Positions 24,325 to 33,824 of a DNA stretch of 46,275 nt are shown here, one piece after another. Location of the stretch: positions 1 to 46,275 of the forward strand of contig DASZWQ010000079.1 of the NCBI GenBank assembly GCA_035546535.1. Reading direction: 5' to 3'. Positions within the stretch are counted from its first letter, which is position 1, and every line of letters starts with the position of its first letter. The stretch comes from Pirellulales bacterium (lineage in GTDB: Bacteria > Planctomycetota > Planctomycetia > Pirellulales > JACPPG01). Below the pieces are notes generated by a model, which searched no databases, was not told where the DNA came from, and was given only the letters and a program-made list of their open reading frames with translations. The translations under genes and the position numbers were made by a program.

Positions 24325-27300
24325 ATGGATGGTTTGTTGCCGCGGCTGTTGCTCACCCTGCCGCTGGCGCTTGTCACGATCGTAAGCTCCGCCCCGCGAG
24401 CCGGCGCCGCCGACGGCGAGAACACGCTCGCTCGAGCGATGCTCGAAGACGCCGAGTTGCACGACGTTGCCTTCGTCGATTCGGAGCACGGCTGGGCCGT
24501 GGGGGATCGCGGCGCGATCTGGAAAACCGAAAACGGCGGGCAATCGTGGGCGCTCGTTCCCTCGGGCGTGACCTGCACGCTCCGCAGCGTTCATTTCAAC
24601 GACCTCGACAACGGCTGGGCGGCCGGCGGCGACTATCGCCCTTACGTCAGCGCGAACAAGGGCGTCCTGCTGCGCACCTACGACGGCGGTCGCACCTGGG
24701 AAGCCGACAAGGGGATCCTGCTCGCGACGGTTCGCGCCGTGAAGTTCTTTGGCCCACAGGGTTGGGCGTTGACCGAATCGTCTCCCTTGTTTCCGTCCGG
24801 CGTGTTCTATACGGACAACGAAGGTCGCTCTTGGACGCCGCTAGCGGATCGCGAGCCGGGCGATTGGTCGGTCGCCGCCTTTGCCGACGCGCAAGGAGCC
24901 GCGCTGGCCGGGGGGCGCGGCGCGCGGGCCGCCGTGAACCACCGGCGACTCGAACCGTGGCAACAAGCGGAGTACGGCCTGCGCGAGCCACGTGCCCTGT
25001 GTCTTGCCGGCGCGCGCGAGGGATGGCTGGCCGGCGACGGTGGACTGCTGCTTACCTCGCGCGATGGCGGCCAGTCATGGGAGCGCGCACCGCAGGATCC
25101 GCCCGCCGCGGAACAATTCGATTTCCGCGCCGTCGAGGCGCGCCAATCACACGTGTGGGTCGCCGGCGCCCCCGGCACGCGCGTGTGGCACTCGCCCGAC
25201 GGCGGCACGACCTGGGAAAGCCAGGCGACGGGGCAATCGCTGCCTGTCAATCGGTTGCAATTCACCGACGAGCGGCATGGCTGGGCCGTCGGAGCGCTCG
25301 GCACCATCCTGGTCACAATCGACGGCGGCCGCACCTGGCAAAAACAGCACGGCGCCCGCGAGCGCGCGGCGCTCATGGCCGTGTACAGCGACGCCGAGCG
25401 CGTGCCGCTGGAGGCCGTGGCGCGGCTGGCCGCCAACGAAGGCTTCATCACGAGCATCGAGCTGATCGCCCGGCGCGACGCCGAGCCTGACACCGATCCC
25501 GTCGCGATTCAGGCGCCGCGTGATCGGGCCGCTTTCTTGGCAATTGGCGCAAGCGCCATCGAGCGACCGTGGGGCTTTCCGCTACGGCAGCCGGGAGTAC
25601 ACACCGCGGTCGAGACGTTGGTCGATGGCTGGAACCGCATGTACGCCGGCCAGGGAGTCGAACGGCTGGAAGAGTATCTCGTCAGGCAATTGCGCATCTG
25701 GCGGCCTGACGTCGTGCTGACTTCGGCCGCCAGTCCGGCCGGCGAAGATCCGCTCGGGCACCTGGTGAATCAGGTCGTGCTGCGTGCCATCGCGGATGCC
25801 AGCAGCAACGAAAAGTTCCCCGAGCTGGACGCAGCGGGGCTTGCTCCCTGGACCGTCAAGAAAGTCGCCGGCAGCTTGCCGTCGGGCAAGCTTGGCACGA
25901 TGAACGTCAATACTTCGCAGCTCGCTCCAAGACTAACGCGCTCGCTGGCCGACTACGCCGGCGCGGCGCGCGGACTCCTGGCCGATCGCTACACCGCGCC
26001 CCCTAACGCCTGGGGCTTTCGTTTGTATGTCGACAACATCGGGCAGGGGTTGGGGCAGCAGGATTTCTTCAGCGGGCTGTCGCTGGCTCCCGGTTGCGAC
26101 GCGCGGCGCGAGCTTCCCTCGATGGGACGCGCCGGCATGGATACGATGCGGCAGATCGCCGAAAAGCATCGCAACCTGCAAGCCATCCTGGCTCACTCCC
26201 AGCGCGCCGACCACGGCGGCCCGGCGCTGTTGGGGCAGATCGGCGATTTGATTCGCGGGCTCGATCCGGAAACCGCCGGCCAGACATTATTCGAGCTGGC
26301 GCAAACCTACCGCAATGACGGACACTGGGACTACGCCGCGTCGACGTTGCAATTGCTGACCGAAAAATTTCCGAATCACGCTCTTTGCGTACCGGCGCTC
26401 GCGTGGCTTGTGCCATATTGGTCGAGCGGCGAGGCGCTCGCGCGCACGCAGTCGTCCGACGAACCGCGGCTGAAGCCGCTGGCCCGCGTCCCCGGAGGTG
26501 TCCGACCGATCGGCGACTCGATTCCGCCTGCCGCCCAGGTCTTGCCAGGCGGTATCCAACAAGCCGGGTACCGTGAAACAACTGCGGCCGTGAGCAACGT
26601 TGCCCGGCGGGCCGCGCGAGCCATCGAGTTCGGCAAGCTGCTGGAGCGCATCGACGCCCAGGCGTGGAGTGATTTTCACGTGCAGTTTCCGCTCGCCACG
26701 GCGCGGCAGCGCGCGGCGGGCGCGGGCGCGGATCCGGATCGCTTCTACGGCATGATTGCCAAGACTCGACCGCACGACGCCTGGTGGGGCTGCGCGCGCG
26801 GTGAGCAATGGTTGCTCGACGGCAACGGCGCGGCGCCGAAATCGGCCGCCATCGTGCGGAAAACGGCCGCCAAGCCACGCCTCGACGGAGACCTGACCGA
26901 CGACGCGTGGCAGCAGGCCGACCGTTTGGAGCTCACCAGCCCGCTGTCGGATGATGCCCAGTGGCCGGCCACCGTGATGCTGGCCTACGACGAAGAGTTT
27001 CTGTACGTGGCCATTGATTGCCGCTGCGCGCCCTTGGCCAGGTACCCGTCCGAGTCGCGCACCCGCGAGCGCGACGCCGATCTCGACGCCCACGATCGGG
27101 TCGAGCTGCGATTGGATGTCGATCGCGATTGGACCACGTTCTACCGACTGGCGGTCGATCATCGCGGCTGGACGTCGGACGATTGTTGGGGCGACCCGAG
27201 CTGGAACCCGCGCTGGTTCGTGGCCCAGTCGCGCGGGGAGGAGAATTGGACGATCGAGGCGGCGCTTCCTCTCGGCCATCTCTCGGCCGAGCCGGTCGGG

Positions 27301-27423
27301 CCAAAAACGGTCTGGGCGCTCGGTTTACAGCGAATCGTGCCGGGGGTCGGCCTGCAATCGTGGACGCGCCCGGCTACGGTCGCCGGCACGCGGCAGGGCG
27401 GCGGGTATTTAATCTTTGAATAA
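24325..27423 (+). CDS. Secreted multidomain protein: YCF48-like repeats, PIG-L-like region, TPR-like region, CBM9-like domain
   Basis: A 1032-residue protein. A signal peptide (1-29, LLPRLLLTLPLALVTIVSSA) precedes YCF48/BNR-like beta-propeller repeats (about 40-345) with recurring GWAVGDRG and SxDGGxTW motifs. Residues about 350-620 resemble PIG-L deacetylases (ERVPLEAVARLAANEGF, RIWRPDVVLTSA, DPLGHLVNQ), but the PHPDDE metal motif reads VYSDAE, with D356 kept and the His lost; H479 is kept. A helical TPR-like part (about 650-700) follows. From about 850 to the end a CBM9-like domain begins with KPRLDGDLTDDAWQ. The protein probably acts outside the cytoplasm on a glycan or peptidoglycan-like ligand, which is inference. 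The start is set at the ATG preceding the signal peptide; an open frame upstream begins at a TTG. Confidence 0.8.
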   Translation: MDGLLPRLLLTLPLALVTIVSSAPRAGAADGENTLARAMLEDAELHDVAFVDSEHGWAVGDRGAIWKTENGGQSWALVPSGVTCTLRSVHFNDLDNGWAAGGDYRPYVSANKGVLLRTYDGGRTWEADKGILLATVRAVKFFGPQGWALTESSPLFPSGVFYTDNEGRSWTPLADREPGDWSVAAFADAQGAALAGGRGARAAVNHRRLEPWQQAEYGLREPRALCLAGAREGWLAGDGGLLLTSRDGGQSWERAPQDPPAAEQFDFRAVEARQSHVWVAGAPGTRVWHSPDGGTTWESQATGQSLPVNRLQFTDERHGWAVGALGTILVTIDGGRTWQKQHGARERAALMAVYSDAERVPLEAVARLAANEGFITSIELIARRDAEPDTDPVAIQAPRDRAAFLAIGASAIERPWGFPLRQPGVHTAVETLVDGWNRMYAGQGVERLEEYLVRQLRIWRPDVVLTSAASPAGEDPLGHLVNQVVLRAIADASSNEKFPELDAAGLAPWTVKKVAGSLPSGKLGTMNVNTSQLAPRLTRSLADYAGAARGLLADRYTAPPNAWGFRLYVDNIGQGLGQQDFFSGLSLAPGCDARRELPSMGRAGMDTMRQIAEKHRNLQAILAHSQRADHGGPALLGQIGDLIRGLDPETAGQTLFELAQTYRNDGHWDYAASTLQLLTEKFPNHALCVPALAWLVPYWSSGEALARTQSSDEPRLKPLARVPGGVRPIGDSIPPAAQVLPGGIQQAGYRETTAAVSNVARRAARAIEFGKLLERIDAQAWSDFHVQFPLATARQRAAGAGADPDRFYGMIAKTRPHDAWWGCARGEQWLLDGNGAAPKSAAIVRKTAAKPRLDGDLTDDAWQQADRLELTSPLSDDAQWPATVMLAYDEEFLYVAIDCRCAPLARYPSESRTRERDADLDAHDRVELRLDVDRDWTTFYRLAVDHRGWTSDDCWGDPSWNPRWFVAQSRGEENWTIEAALPLGHLSAEPVGPKTVWALGLQRIVPGVGLQSWTRPATVAGTRQGGGYLIFE

Positions 27424-27524
27424 AGCGCCTTAATCTAAGCGGACCAGCTCGACATCGAATTCTTGCGACCGATTGCGTGGTCGCCGTCGGCAGTTGGCAG
27501 TCGTATACACGGAAGGCGCGCGAC

Positions 27525-28502
27525 GTGAGTTACCTCATCGGCACGGATGAAGCAGGTTACGGTCCCCCCTTGGGCCCGCTCGTCGTTGCCGCGACCGTCT
27601 GGGAAGTGCCGGACGATTGTCTCGAGCCCTCGGACACGAACCTCTACGAGCGGCTGCGGCATTGCGTCGGTCGGCGGGTCAAACGCGGCGCGAAGACTCT
27701 GCCCCGGCGCGTTGCGATCGCCGATTCGAAGGCGCTCTACAGCCCGGCCGATGGCATCTCGCTCTTGGAGCAGGGTGTCTTGGTGGCGCTGGCGACGCTC
27801 GACCAGCGGCCGGCCACCTGGCACGAAGCGTGGGACGCGCTGTGCCCGCAGGGGACCGACGGCGACACGGATCCTTGGCACGCCGACTATGAAGCCCTCC
27901 TGCCGCTGGCTGCCGAGACGAAAGAGATCGATCGCCTGACCGCGAAGATGCGGGCGGGATTCGACCGCAGCGGCATCCGCTTGCGCGCCGTCGCTGGCCG
28001 CGCCGTGTTTCCCGGACAATTCAACAACCTGGTCGAAGAACTCGGCAACAAGAGCACGGCGCTTTCGGCCATCACGCTCGAGCTGGTTTCGGAAATGATG
28101 GCCCCGCTGGCCGGCGCTCGGGTGTCGGTCATTTGCGACAAGCACGGCGGCCGCGATTTCTACGCGCCCTTGGTGCAGCATTATTTTCCGGAATGGCTGG
28201 TCGAAGCGCGCTGCGAAGGGAACCTGGAAAGCCGCTACGTGTTCGGCCCCGCCGAAACACGCACCACGATTTCGTTCCGTTGTCGGGGCGAACGGGCCTT
28301 GCCCGTGGCCTTGGCCTCGATGACCGCCAAGTATCTGCGCGAGCTGGCGATGCGGGCTTTCAACGATTACTGGTGCCGGCAATTGCCCGAGCTGCGTCCC
28401 ACGGCCGGCTATTCGCGCGACGCGCGACGGTTCAAACGCGACATCGCGGCCCTGCAAACGGCGCTGGGGATCGACGACCGGCAATTGTGGCGCGTAAAGT
28501 AA
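27525..28502 (+). CDS. RNase HII-like protein
   Basis: A 325-residue protein. The N-terminus GTDEAGYGPPLGPLVVAAT closely follows the RNase HII/HIII signature (DEAGRGPLAGPVVAAAV), with D8 and E9 in catalytic position. IADSKAL matches the next conserved segment. D205 in VICDKHGGR is the probable third acid, and ALASMTAKYLRELAM matches the ASxxAKxxRD segment with E273 where Asp is usual. It is longer than RNase HII (about 200-260 residues) because of inserts around 95-175. Cleavage of RNA-DNA hybrids or of single ribonucleotides is likely but not proven. GTG at 27525 has GGAAGG about nine bases upstream and gives the canonical N-terminus, so it is preferred to the GTG at 27477. Confidence 0.72.
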   Translation: MSYLIGTDEAGYGPPLGPLVVAATVWEVPDDCLEPSDTNLYERLRHCVGRRVKRGAKTLPRRVAIADSKALYSPADGISLLEQGVLVALATLDQRPATWHEAWDALCPQGTDGDTDPWHADYEALLPLAAETKEIDRLTAKMRAGFDRSGIRLRAVAGRAVFPGQFNNLVEELGNKSTALSAITLELVSEMMAPLAGARVSVICDKHGGRDFYAPLVQHYFPEWLVEARCEGNLESRYVFGPAETRTTISFRCRGERALPVALASMTAKYLRELAMRAFNDYWCRQLPELRPTAGYSRDARRFKRDIAALQTALGIDDRQLWRVK

Positions 28503-28555
28503 GGGCGTCCCAAAAGTTAGTGGTCGGTTGGGCGGGTGTGATCCAAGACTCGCGA

Positions 28556-28972
28556 TTACCGAGAATTTAACCACTTGCGAACCTCGCGTATCGACTCGCG
28601 GATTTGAAGGTGCGCGCACAGTTCTATGATCAGTGCGACCAGTGCAACAAGTACCGCGGCCCATGAGTAAATGGTCGTATAGTGTCTCAAAATCGAATCG
28701 CGAGAATCAAATTCAAAGTAGGGATTCAGTTGCCATACCCAAAAGCCGTTCACAATCATGCAAGAAATCCAGGTCGTGAACGGGTCGCCCCGTAATCGCC
28801 AACCGAACGCAGTCCAGATCAGGGCGACATACACAAACCAGCCGGGGGCAAACAGCAATGGAATAGCGGGATTGACGAACGTCGATACGAGAATCACGAT
28901 CGCGTAGGGCGTTCCGGCAGCCGCAATCAGGGCCGCTAGAATGCGTACGGCGAAGGGCCTTGCCTCATTCAT
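28556..28972 (-). CDS. Small membrane protein, function unknown
   Basis: A 138-residue protein with four predicted TM segments (about residues 8-32, 37-59, 67-84 and 100-125), short loops and a charged C-terminus ending REVRKWLNSR. No motif I recognise. The frame extends 28 residues upstream, but those residues overlap the region of the divergent sixA-like promoter, and ATG at 28972 starts right before the first TM, so it is chosen. It is convergent with the RNase HII-like gene and divergent from the SixA-like gene. GC is lower than in its neighbours, suggesting a less conserved gene. Confidence 0.6.
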   Translation of the reverse strand: MNEARPFAVRILAALIAAAGTPYAIVILVSTFVNPAIPLLFAPGWFVYVALIWTAFGWRLRGDPFTTWISCMIVNGFWVWQLNPYFEFDSRDSILRHYTTIYSWAAVLVALVALIIELCAHLQIRESIREVRKWLNSR

Positions 28973-29061
28973 CGATTCCGATCTCCGCACCTGACAGGGT
29001 TTCGTTGGTAACCGCACGTTGTTGTCCGATTTAACGCTCCCTCCTCCGAGAAGCACCGCCG

Positions 29062-29547
29062 ATGTTCATCTATATTGTTCGCCACGCCTGGGCCGGGCAG
29101 CACGGCGATCCTGCGTATCCGGACGATTCTCTGCGGCCGCTGACGGACAAGGGGAAAAAGCGGTTTCGACGCATGGTGAAGAAACTCGTCAAGCGCGAGT
29201 TTCTGCCCACGGCCGTGGCGACGAGCTCCTTGGTTCGTGCCCGGCAAACGGCCGACATCATCTGCGACGTTTGCCCAGGCTCGCCTGCGCTCGCCGTGCT
29301 GGCCGATTTGTCGCCCGGCGGCCGGCTGGAGCCGCTGTTGCAATGGACGCGCGAACAATCGGGCGACGTGGCCTGGGTCGGTCATGCGCCGGACGTCGAG
29401 AGCCTGGCGGCCGATCTGATGGGGGCGAGTAATGGACAGATCGGCTGTGAGAAAGGGGCCGTGGCGGCGGTTCGCTTTGCGGGGCCGATTGCTGCCGGCG
29501 CTGGCGAGTTGGTCTGGCTGGCGACGGCCGACCTGCTGCGCTGTTAA
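29062..29547 (+). CDS. sixA: Histidine phosphatase family protein, SixA-like
   Basis: A 161-residue member of the phosphoglycerate mutase-like histidine phosphatases. The catalytic RHA motif is R7-H8 (IYIVRHAWAG); R59 in SSLVRARQTA and H108 in WVGHAPDVE complete the phosphate pocket. The length and SSLxRARQTA, HAPD layout match SixA, which removes phosphate from phosphohistidine in phosphorelay proteins. The substrate here is not known. GAGAAG lies shortly before the ATG. Confidence 0.88.
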   Translation: MFIYIVRHAWAGQHGDPAYPDDSLRPLTDKGKKRFRRMVKKLVKREFLPTAVATSSLVRARQTADIICDVCPGSPALAVLADLSPGGRLEPLLQWTREQSGDVAWVGHAPDVESLAADLMGASNGQIGCEKGAVAAVRFAGPIAAGAGELVWLATADLLRC

Positions 29548-29788
29548 AACCGGGTCGGGACCCGCCGGCCGATGAGAATGGGCCTGCTGCGGCGGCCTTC
29601 GCCGCGCGCGGTTGGCCTCGGTTTCCCTCCCTTTCCCGGCCGCTTGAAGACCCTAGAATTTTATCGGATACTCTCTGGCCTGGACGCCGGGTTTTCGGCG
29701 TTTCGCACTCTGTGCGTCAGAAGGGCCCCCCGTCTTGTCCGCCGGCCTGCCTCCATCCACATATCCCATGCCACTACAGGATTCGAAC

Positions 29789-31171
29789 ATGCGATTTCGC
29801 ACCAACTTCGCCGCCGCAATCTGCGGGCTCGCGTGCTGTTTGTTCATCGTTGCCATCGGCTGCGGAAAGCCGGCCGAAAAGAAGTCGGCGAAATCCAAGA
29901 GCGCCACGGAAACAAAGACCGACGCGGCAACCGCCGAATCGACGGAGCCGGCCCAGGCGGAAGCCGGCGAGACGGCCGCCGTCACCGGAAAGAACACGCC
30001 GGCGGCCGGCGGCAATCGCGTCCTGCTCGGCTCGCCCGAATTGACGGCCGGTATCCCCGGCGAGGGCGATCTCACCGTCGAGCAGATCAAAGCCTGGTTC
30101 GACAAGCCGGGCACGCTCGAACCGCTGGAAATCGATCTGCCGCAGGGCTTGAACCTCGGTCTGCCGCAGGCCGAGGCCGTGCTGGACGCCAATCCCATGT
30201 CGCGGGGGATGATCGAGCTGGGGCGACAGCTCTATTTCGACAAGCGGCTCTCGGTCGACGGTACCGTCAGTTGCGCCAGTTGCCATGATCCGGAGCAGGG
30301 CTTCGGCGCCCACACCCAATTTGGCGTGGGCGTGCGCGGGCAGACGGGCGGCCGCAACTCGCCCATCTCGTACAACCGCATCTTCAGCGGCGCGCAATTC
30401 TGGGACGGCCGCGCGGCCAGCCTCGAAGAGCAGGCCAAGGGCCCCGTCGCCAACCCGATCGAAATGGCCAACACCCACGAGGAAGCCGTGGGCACGATCA
30501 AGAAGATCGAAGGCTACCAGGTGGAGTTCGACAAGGTCTTCGGCGGCAGCGGCGGTTCGAGCATCAACATCGACAATATCGCCAAAGCGATTGCCACTTT
30601 CGAGCGCGCGATCGTCACCGGGCCGTCGCCGTATGACTACAACGAGCTAATGCGCGTTTACGCGAACGCCGACTTGGACGATCTGAAAGAAGATCCTGAG
30701 GCGTGGGCAGCGTACGAGAAGAACAAGGCCGATGCGGCCGCGCACCCGATGTCGGAAAGCGCGCTGCGCGGACGCGAGATCTTCTTCGGCGACAAGGGGG
30801 GCTGCACGGCCTGCCACGTCGGCCCGAATCTCTCGGACGAGCTGTATCACAACCTGGGTGTCGGCATGGATGCCGAAAAGCCGGACCTCGGTCGCTACGA
30901 CGTGACCAAGGAAGAAAAAGATAAAGGCGCCTTCAAGACTCCCACGATTCGCAACGTGGTCCATTCGGCTCCCTACATGCACGACGGATCGCACAAGACG
31001 CTGGAAGAAGTCGTGGCCTGGTACGACAAGGGAGGTCACCCGAATCCGACGCTCGATCCGAAGATCAAGAAGCTGAATCTGACGGATCAGGAAAAGGCGG
31101 ACCTGGTCGAATTCATGAAGGCCTGCACGGGCGATTTCCCGAAAGTCGAAACCGGTCGCCTGCCGAAATAG
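29789..31171 (+). CDS. Di-haem cytochrome c peroxidase, MauG/CcpA family lipoprotein
   Basis: A 460-residue exported haem protein. The N-terminal hydrophobic segment ends at C25 (FIVAIGCGKP), a likely lipobox, so the protein is probably a lipoprotein. An Ala/Lys/Glu-rich spacer (about 26-75) follows. Two c-type haem sites are present: C162-A-S-C165-H166 and C339-T-A-C342-H343. Between them RNSPISYNRIFS and FWDGRAASLEEQAKGPV, and after them FKTPTIRNVVHSAPYMHDG, are typical of the family. It reduces hydrogen peroxide or oxidises a partner protein in the periplasm. The ATG at 29789 begins the signal peptide; the longer open frame from 29735 is not needed. No cytochrome maturation genes are adjacent. 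Confidence 0.93.
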   Translation: MRFRTNFAAAICGLACCLFIVAIGCGKPAEKKSAKSKSATETKTDAATAESTEPAQAEAGETAAVTGKNTPAAGGNRVLLGSPELTAGIPGEGDLTVEQIKAWFDKPGTLEPLEIDLPQGLNLGLPQAEAVLDANPMSRGMIELGRQLYFDKRLSVDGTVSCASCHDPEQGFGAHTQFGVGVRGQTGGRNSPISYNRIFSGAQFWDGRAASLEEQAKGPVANPIEMANTHEEAVGTIKKIEGYQVEFDKVFGGSGGSSINIDNIAKAIATFERAIVTGPSPYDYNELMRVYANADLDDLKEDPEAWAAYEKNKADAAAHPMSESALRGREIFFGDKGGCTACHVGPNLSDELYHNLGVGMDAEKPDLGRYDVTKEEKDKGAFKTPTIRNVVHSAPYMHDGSHKTLEEVVAWYDKGGHPNPTLDPKIKKLNLTDQEKADLVEFMKACTGDFPKVETGRLPK

Positions 31172-31430
31172 CACGCCTGGACGCGGCGCTCTCAACAGCG
31201 AAAACGCTTGCGGCGCCCCGGAGTGTCCCGGCCGGGAGAGCGCATGCCTGCTCGCGCAGATTCGAGCGCGCGACCGCTTGCGCGGCGGTGGCGGCGATGC
31301 TCCGGTTGTCGGTCTTTGACCCCAGGCCTAGACTTGTGTCATGCCTGCAGGCCGGTGCCACGGCTCCGTTGCAGGGACGCTGGCCGAATTTGCCCGATTC
31401 CTCTTTGTTTGACACGTCAGCCACGTATTT

Positions 31431-31880
31431 ATGCCCAGCAGCGAAGACGAGCTCTACCAGGAGCATATTCTCGAGCACTACGAGGAGCCGTACCATCGCG
31501 GGCGGGTGGCGCATGCCACGCACTCGCACGAAGACGATAACCCGCTGTGCGGCGACGTGGTGCGCATCGACCTGGCGGTCGACGCTGCGGGCAAAATCCA
31601 GGAAGTTTATTTCGACGGTGACGGCTGCTGCATCAGCCAGGCCGCGGCGTCGATGCTGGTCGAACATTTCGATCAGAAGACCGTCGAAGAGGTCAAGCAT
31701 TTCACGGCCGAGGACATGCTGCGCCTGTTCGGGGCCAAACTGACGCCCAACCGGCAGAAGTGCTGCCTGCTTTCCTGGCGCGTGTTGCAGGCCGCGATTT
31801 ATTCGCCGAGCGACAGCTCGGCGTCCAACGGCGCGGACGCCGCGACGAAACAAGCCAGCCCGGGACCCGCGCAGAAATAA
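31431..31880 (+). CDS. sufU: SufU Fe-S cluster assembly protein
   Basis: A 149-residue SufU/IscU-like protein. The three conserved Cys regions are present: C40 in NPLCGD, C66 in DGCCISQAAAS and C111 in RQKCCLLSW, with D42 also conserved. Each of the last two sites has an additional neighbouring Cys. SufU is the zinc-dependent sulfur acceptor of SufS, or a scaffold, in the SUF pathway. The C-terminal 20 or so residues are Ser/Ala-rich and not conserved. It is followed 41 bases later by sufS on the same strand, so the two are probably co-transcribed. sufB, sufC and sufD are not in the window. Confidence 0.93.
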   Translation: MPSSEDELYQEHILEHYEEPYHRGRVAHATHSHEDDNPLCGDVVRIDLAVDAAGKIQEVYFDGDGCCISQAAASMLVEHFDQKTVEEVKHFTAEDMLRLFGAKLTPNRQKCCLLSWRVLQAAIYSPSDSSASNGADAATKQASPGPAQK

Positions 31881-31921
31881 ACCGCGCCGGGCTTGGAAGG
31901 ACCGGGATTAAAGGACTACCG

Positions 31922-33178
31922 ATGAGTACGTTGACGCCGGTATTACCGCTCGATCCCGCGGCCTTGCGCGAGGACTTTCCCATACTCTCCGTGCGGCTGC
32001 ACGACGATGTGCCGCTGGTGTATCTCGACAACGGCGCTACCACGCAGCGCCCGCGGCAGGTCATCCAATCGCTGGTCGACGTTTACGAAAAGCAATACGC
32101 CAACGTCCATCGCGGCATTCATTGGCTCAGCGATCAAAGCACGGACTTGTACGAAGAGGCGCGGGAAAAGGTCCGCGCGTTCATCAACGCGCCCGCCCGC
32201 GAGCAGGTGATCTTCACCTATGGTACGACCGAGGGAATCAACCTGGTGGCTCGCAGTTGGGGCGCCGCCAACGTCAAGGCCGATGACGAGATCCTGCTCA
32301 CCGAGATGGAGCACCATTCGAATCTCGTTCCCTGGCAGCAATTGGCGGCCGAGCGAGGGGCGAAGCTCAAATACATCCCGATCACGCCGGACGGCCGGCT
32401 CGACAGGGCGGCGCTTCCGGCGCTGTTAACGCCGCGGACCAAAATGGTCGCGGTCACCGCGGTGTCGAACGTGCTGGGAACGATCAACGACGTCGCCGAC
32501 ATCGCGCGCCAAGCGCACGCCGCCGGCGCCGTCGTGCTGGTCGATGCCGCGCAAAGCGTGCCGCACATGACGACCGACGTGCAGGCGCTGGACGTCGATT
32601 TCCTGGCCTTCAGCGGGCACAAGATGCTGGGGCCCTCGGGCGTGGGCATCTTGTATGGTCGCCGCGAGCTGCTCGAAGCAATGCCCCCGTTCCTCGGCGG
32701 CGGCAGCATGATTCGCCGCGTGAAGCTCGATTCCTTCGAGCCGGCCGAGTTGCCGGCGAAGTTCGAAGCCGGCACGCCCCCGATCGTACCGGCCATAGGC
32801 CTAGGTGCCGCGATCGATTACTTGAATCACGTCGGCATGGACAACATCCACGCCTACGAGCGGATTCTCACCGAGCGGGCACACCAGGTGCTGGCCGAAG
32901 TCGGAGGCGTACACATTCTCGGCCCGGAAACGGAATTCAAGGGGGGCATCGTCAGCTTCACGCTCGACGGCATTCACGCCCACGATATCGCCCAGTTGCT
33001 CGATCGGCGGGGCATCGCCGTGCGGGCCGGTCACCACTGCGCCATGCCCTTGCACAAGCGGCTGGGAATCAATGCCAGTGCCCGGGCCAGCTTCTACTTC
33101 TACAACACGCTGGCCGAGATCGAGTTGCTTGGCACGGCGCTGGCGGACGCCAAGCGCGTCTTTCGCAAGAAGAAATAG
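31922..33178 (+). CDS. sufS: Cysteine desulfurase, SufS type
   Basis: A 418-residue PLP enzyme that takes sulfur from cysteine for Fe-S cluster assembly. VYLDNGATTQRPRQVI and NVHRGIHWLSDQST are the N-terminal signature. K234 in SGHKMLGPSGVGIL is the PLP-binding lysine, and C373 in RAGHHCAMPLHKRLG is the active-site Cys of group II (SufS) desulfurases. The open frame extends about 54 residues into sufU, but the ATG at 31922 has AAAGGA upstream and gives the normal N-terminus. It pairs with sufU. Confidence 0.96.
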   Translation: MSTLTPVLPLDPAALREDFPILSVRLHDDVPLVYLDNGATTQRPRQVIQSLVDVYEKQYANVHRGIHWLSDQSTDLYEEAREKVRAFINAPAREQVIFTYGTTEGINLVARSWGAANVKADDEILLTEMEHHSNLVPWQQLAAERGAKLKYIPITPDGRLDRAALPALLTPRTKMVAVTAVSNVLGTINDVADIARQAHAAGAVVLVDAAQSVPHMTTDVQALDVDFLAFSGHKMLGPSGVGILYGRRELLEAMPPFLGGGSMIRRVKLDSFEPAELPAKFEAGTPPIVPAIGLGAAIDYLNHVGMDNIHAYERILTERAHQVLAEVGGVHILGPETEFKGGIVSFTLDGIHAHDIAQLLDRRGIAVRAGHHCAMPLHKRLGINASARASFYFYNTLAEIELLGTALADAKRVFRKKK

Positions 33179-33245
33179 CCCGGTCGCGCATCGGCTATTT
33201 TATTTCGATCGTCGAAACCACCGGGCTGGCCGTCGTGCGCGCGGT

Positions 33246-33824
33246 TCAGCGCGGCGTGGACTTTTGCTTGGGAATCAGCAGGCCCGCGCCCAGCAGGAGC
33301 GCACCCGTGATCAATCCTCCCACGGCCGCGATCATGCGATGGCGGTTTATCGTGGCGGCCTGTTGATAGTCCTCGACCATCATGCGGAATTCCAACATGT
33401 TGGAGGATTCGGGCGTCTTGCTCAGCTCATTCCACAAGTAGGTCGTCTGCAGCAATGTCATTTGGTCGATATCACCGGTCGACCCCGCCGCCTCGATCAA
33501 TGCCTCCTGATGCTCTTGCGGATAGATCGGGCGCGTCATCCACAGGAAGGCCACCGCCAATAGCGCGAGGGCGCCAAGCAAGCCGCCCACGAAGAATACC
33601 GCCTGACGCAGGCCCCAATCCTGAGCGTGCTGGTCGGCCTCGGGCGCGGCCCGCTCCAGCCGATCGAGACCGCGCAGCGTGGGAATCGTCAGCGCGGCGC
33701 CGCATTGAGGGCAGCCGACCGACAGGCCGGCCTGGCTGCGGTCGACGGCCAGCTTGTGGCCGCAAGGGCAAGGAAGCAGATATTCCGTCTTGATCGTGGC
33801 CAATGCCGCCTCGGAGTTGATCAA
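33246..33824 (-). CDS. Membrane protein with N-terminal zinc-ribbon-like motif
   Basis: A 192-residue protein. Residues 19-41 hold four Cys (CPCG, then CPQCG after 17 residues) in a zinc-ribbon-like arrangement. Two TM segments follow at about 74-96 and 163-185, with a helical segment between them. I do not recognise a family; planctomycetes have many such small zinc-ribbon membrane proteins. Start is a TTG at 33824; a 17-base tandem duplication covers the start region and the ATG it creates is out of frame and soon stopped, so the native start may be a later TTG (33794) or be disturbed. It is convergent with sufS and downstream of the SDR gene on the same strand. Confidence 0.6.
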   Translation of the reverse strand: MINSEAALATIKTEYLLPCPCGHKLAVDRSQAGLSVGCPQCGAALTIPTLRGLDRLERAAPEADQHAQDWGLRQAVFFVGGLLGALALLAVAFLWMTRPIYPQEHQEALIEAAGSTGDIDQMTLLQTTYLWNELSKTPESSNMLEFRMMVEDYQQAATINRHRMIAAVGGLITGALLLGAGLLIPKQKSTPR

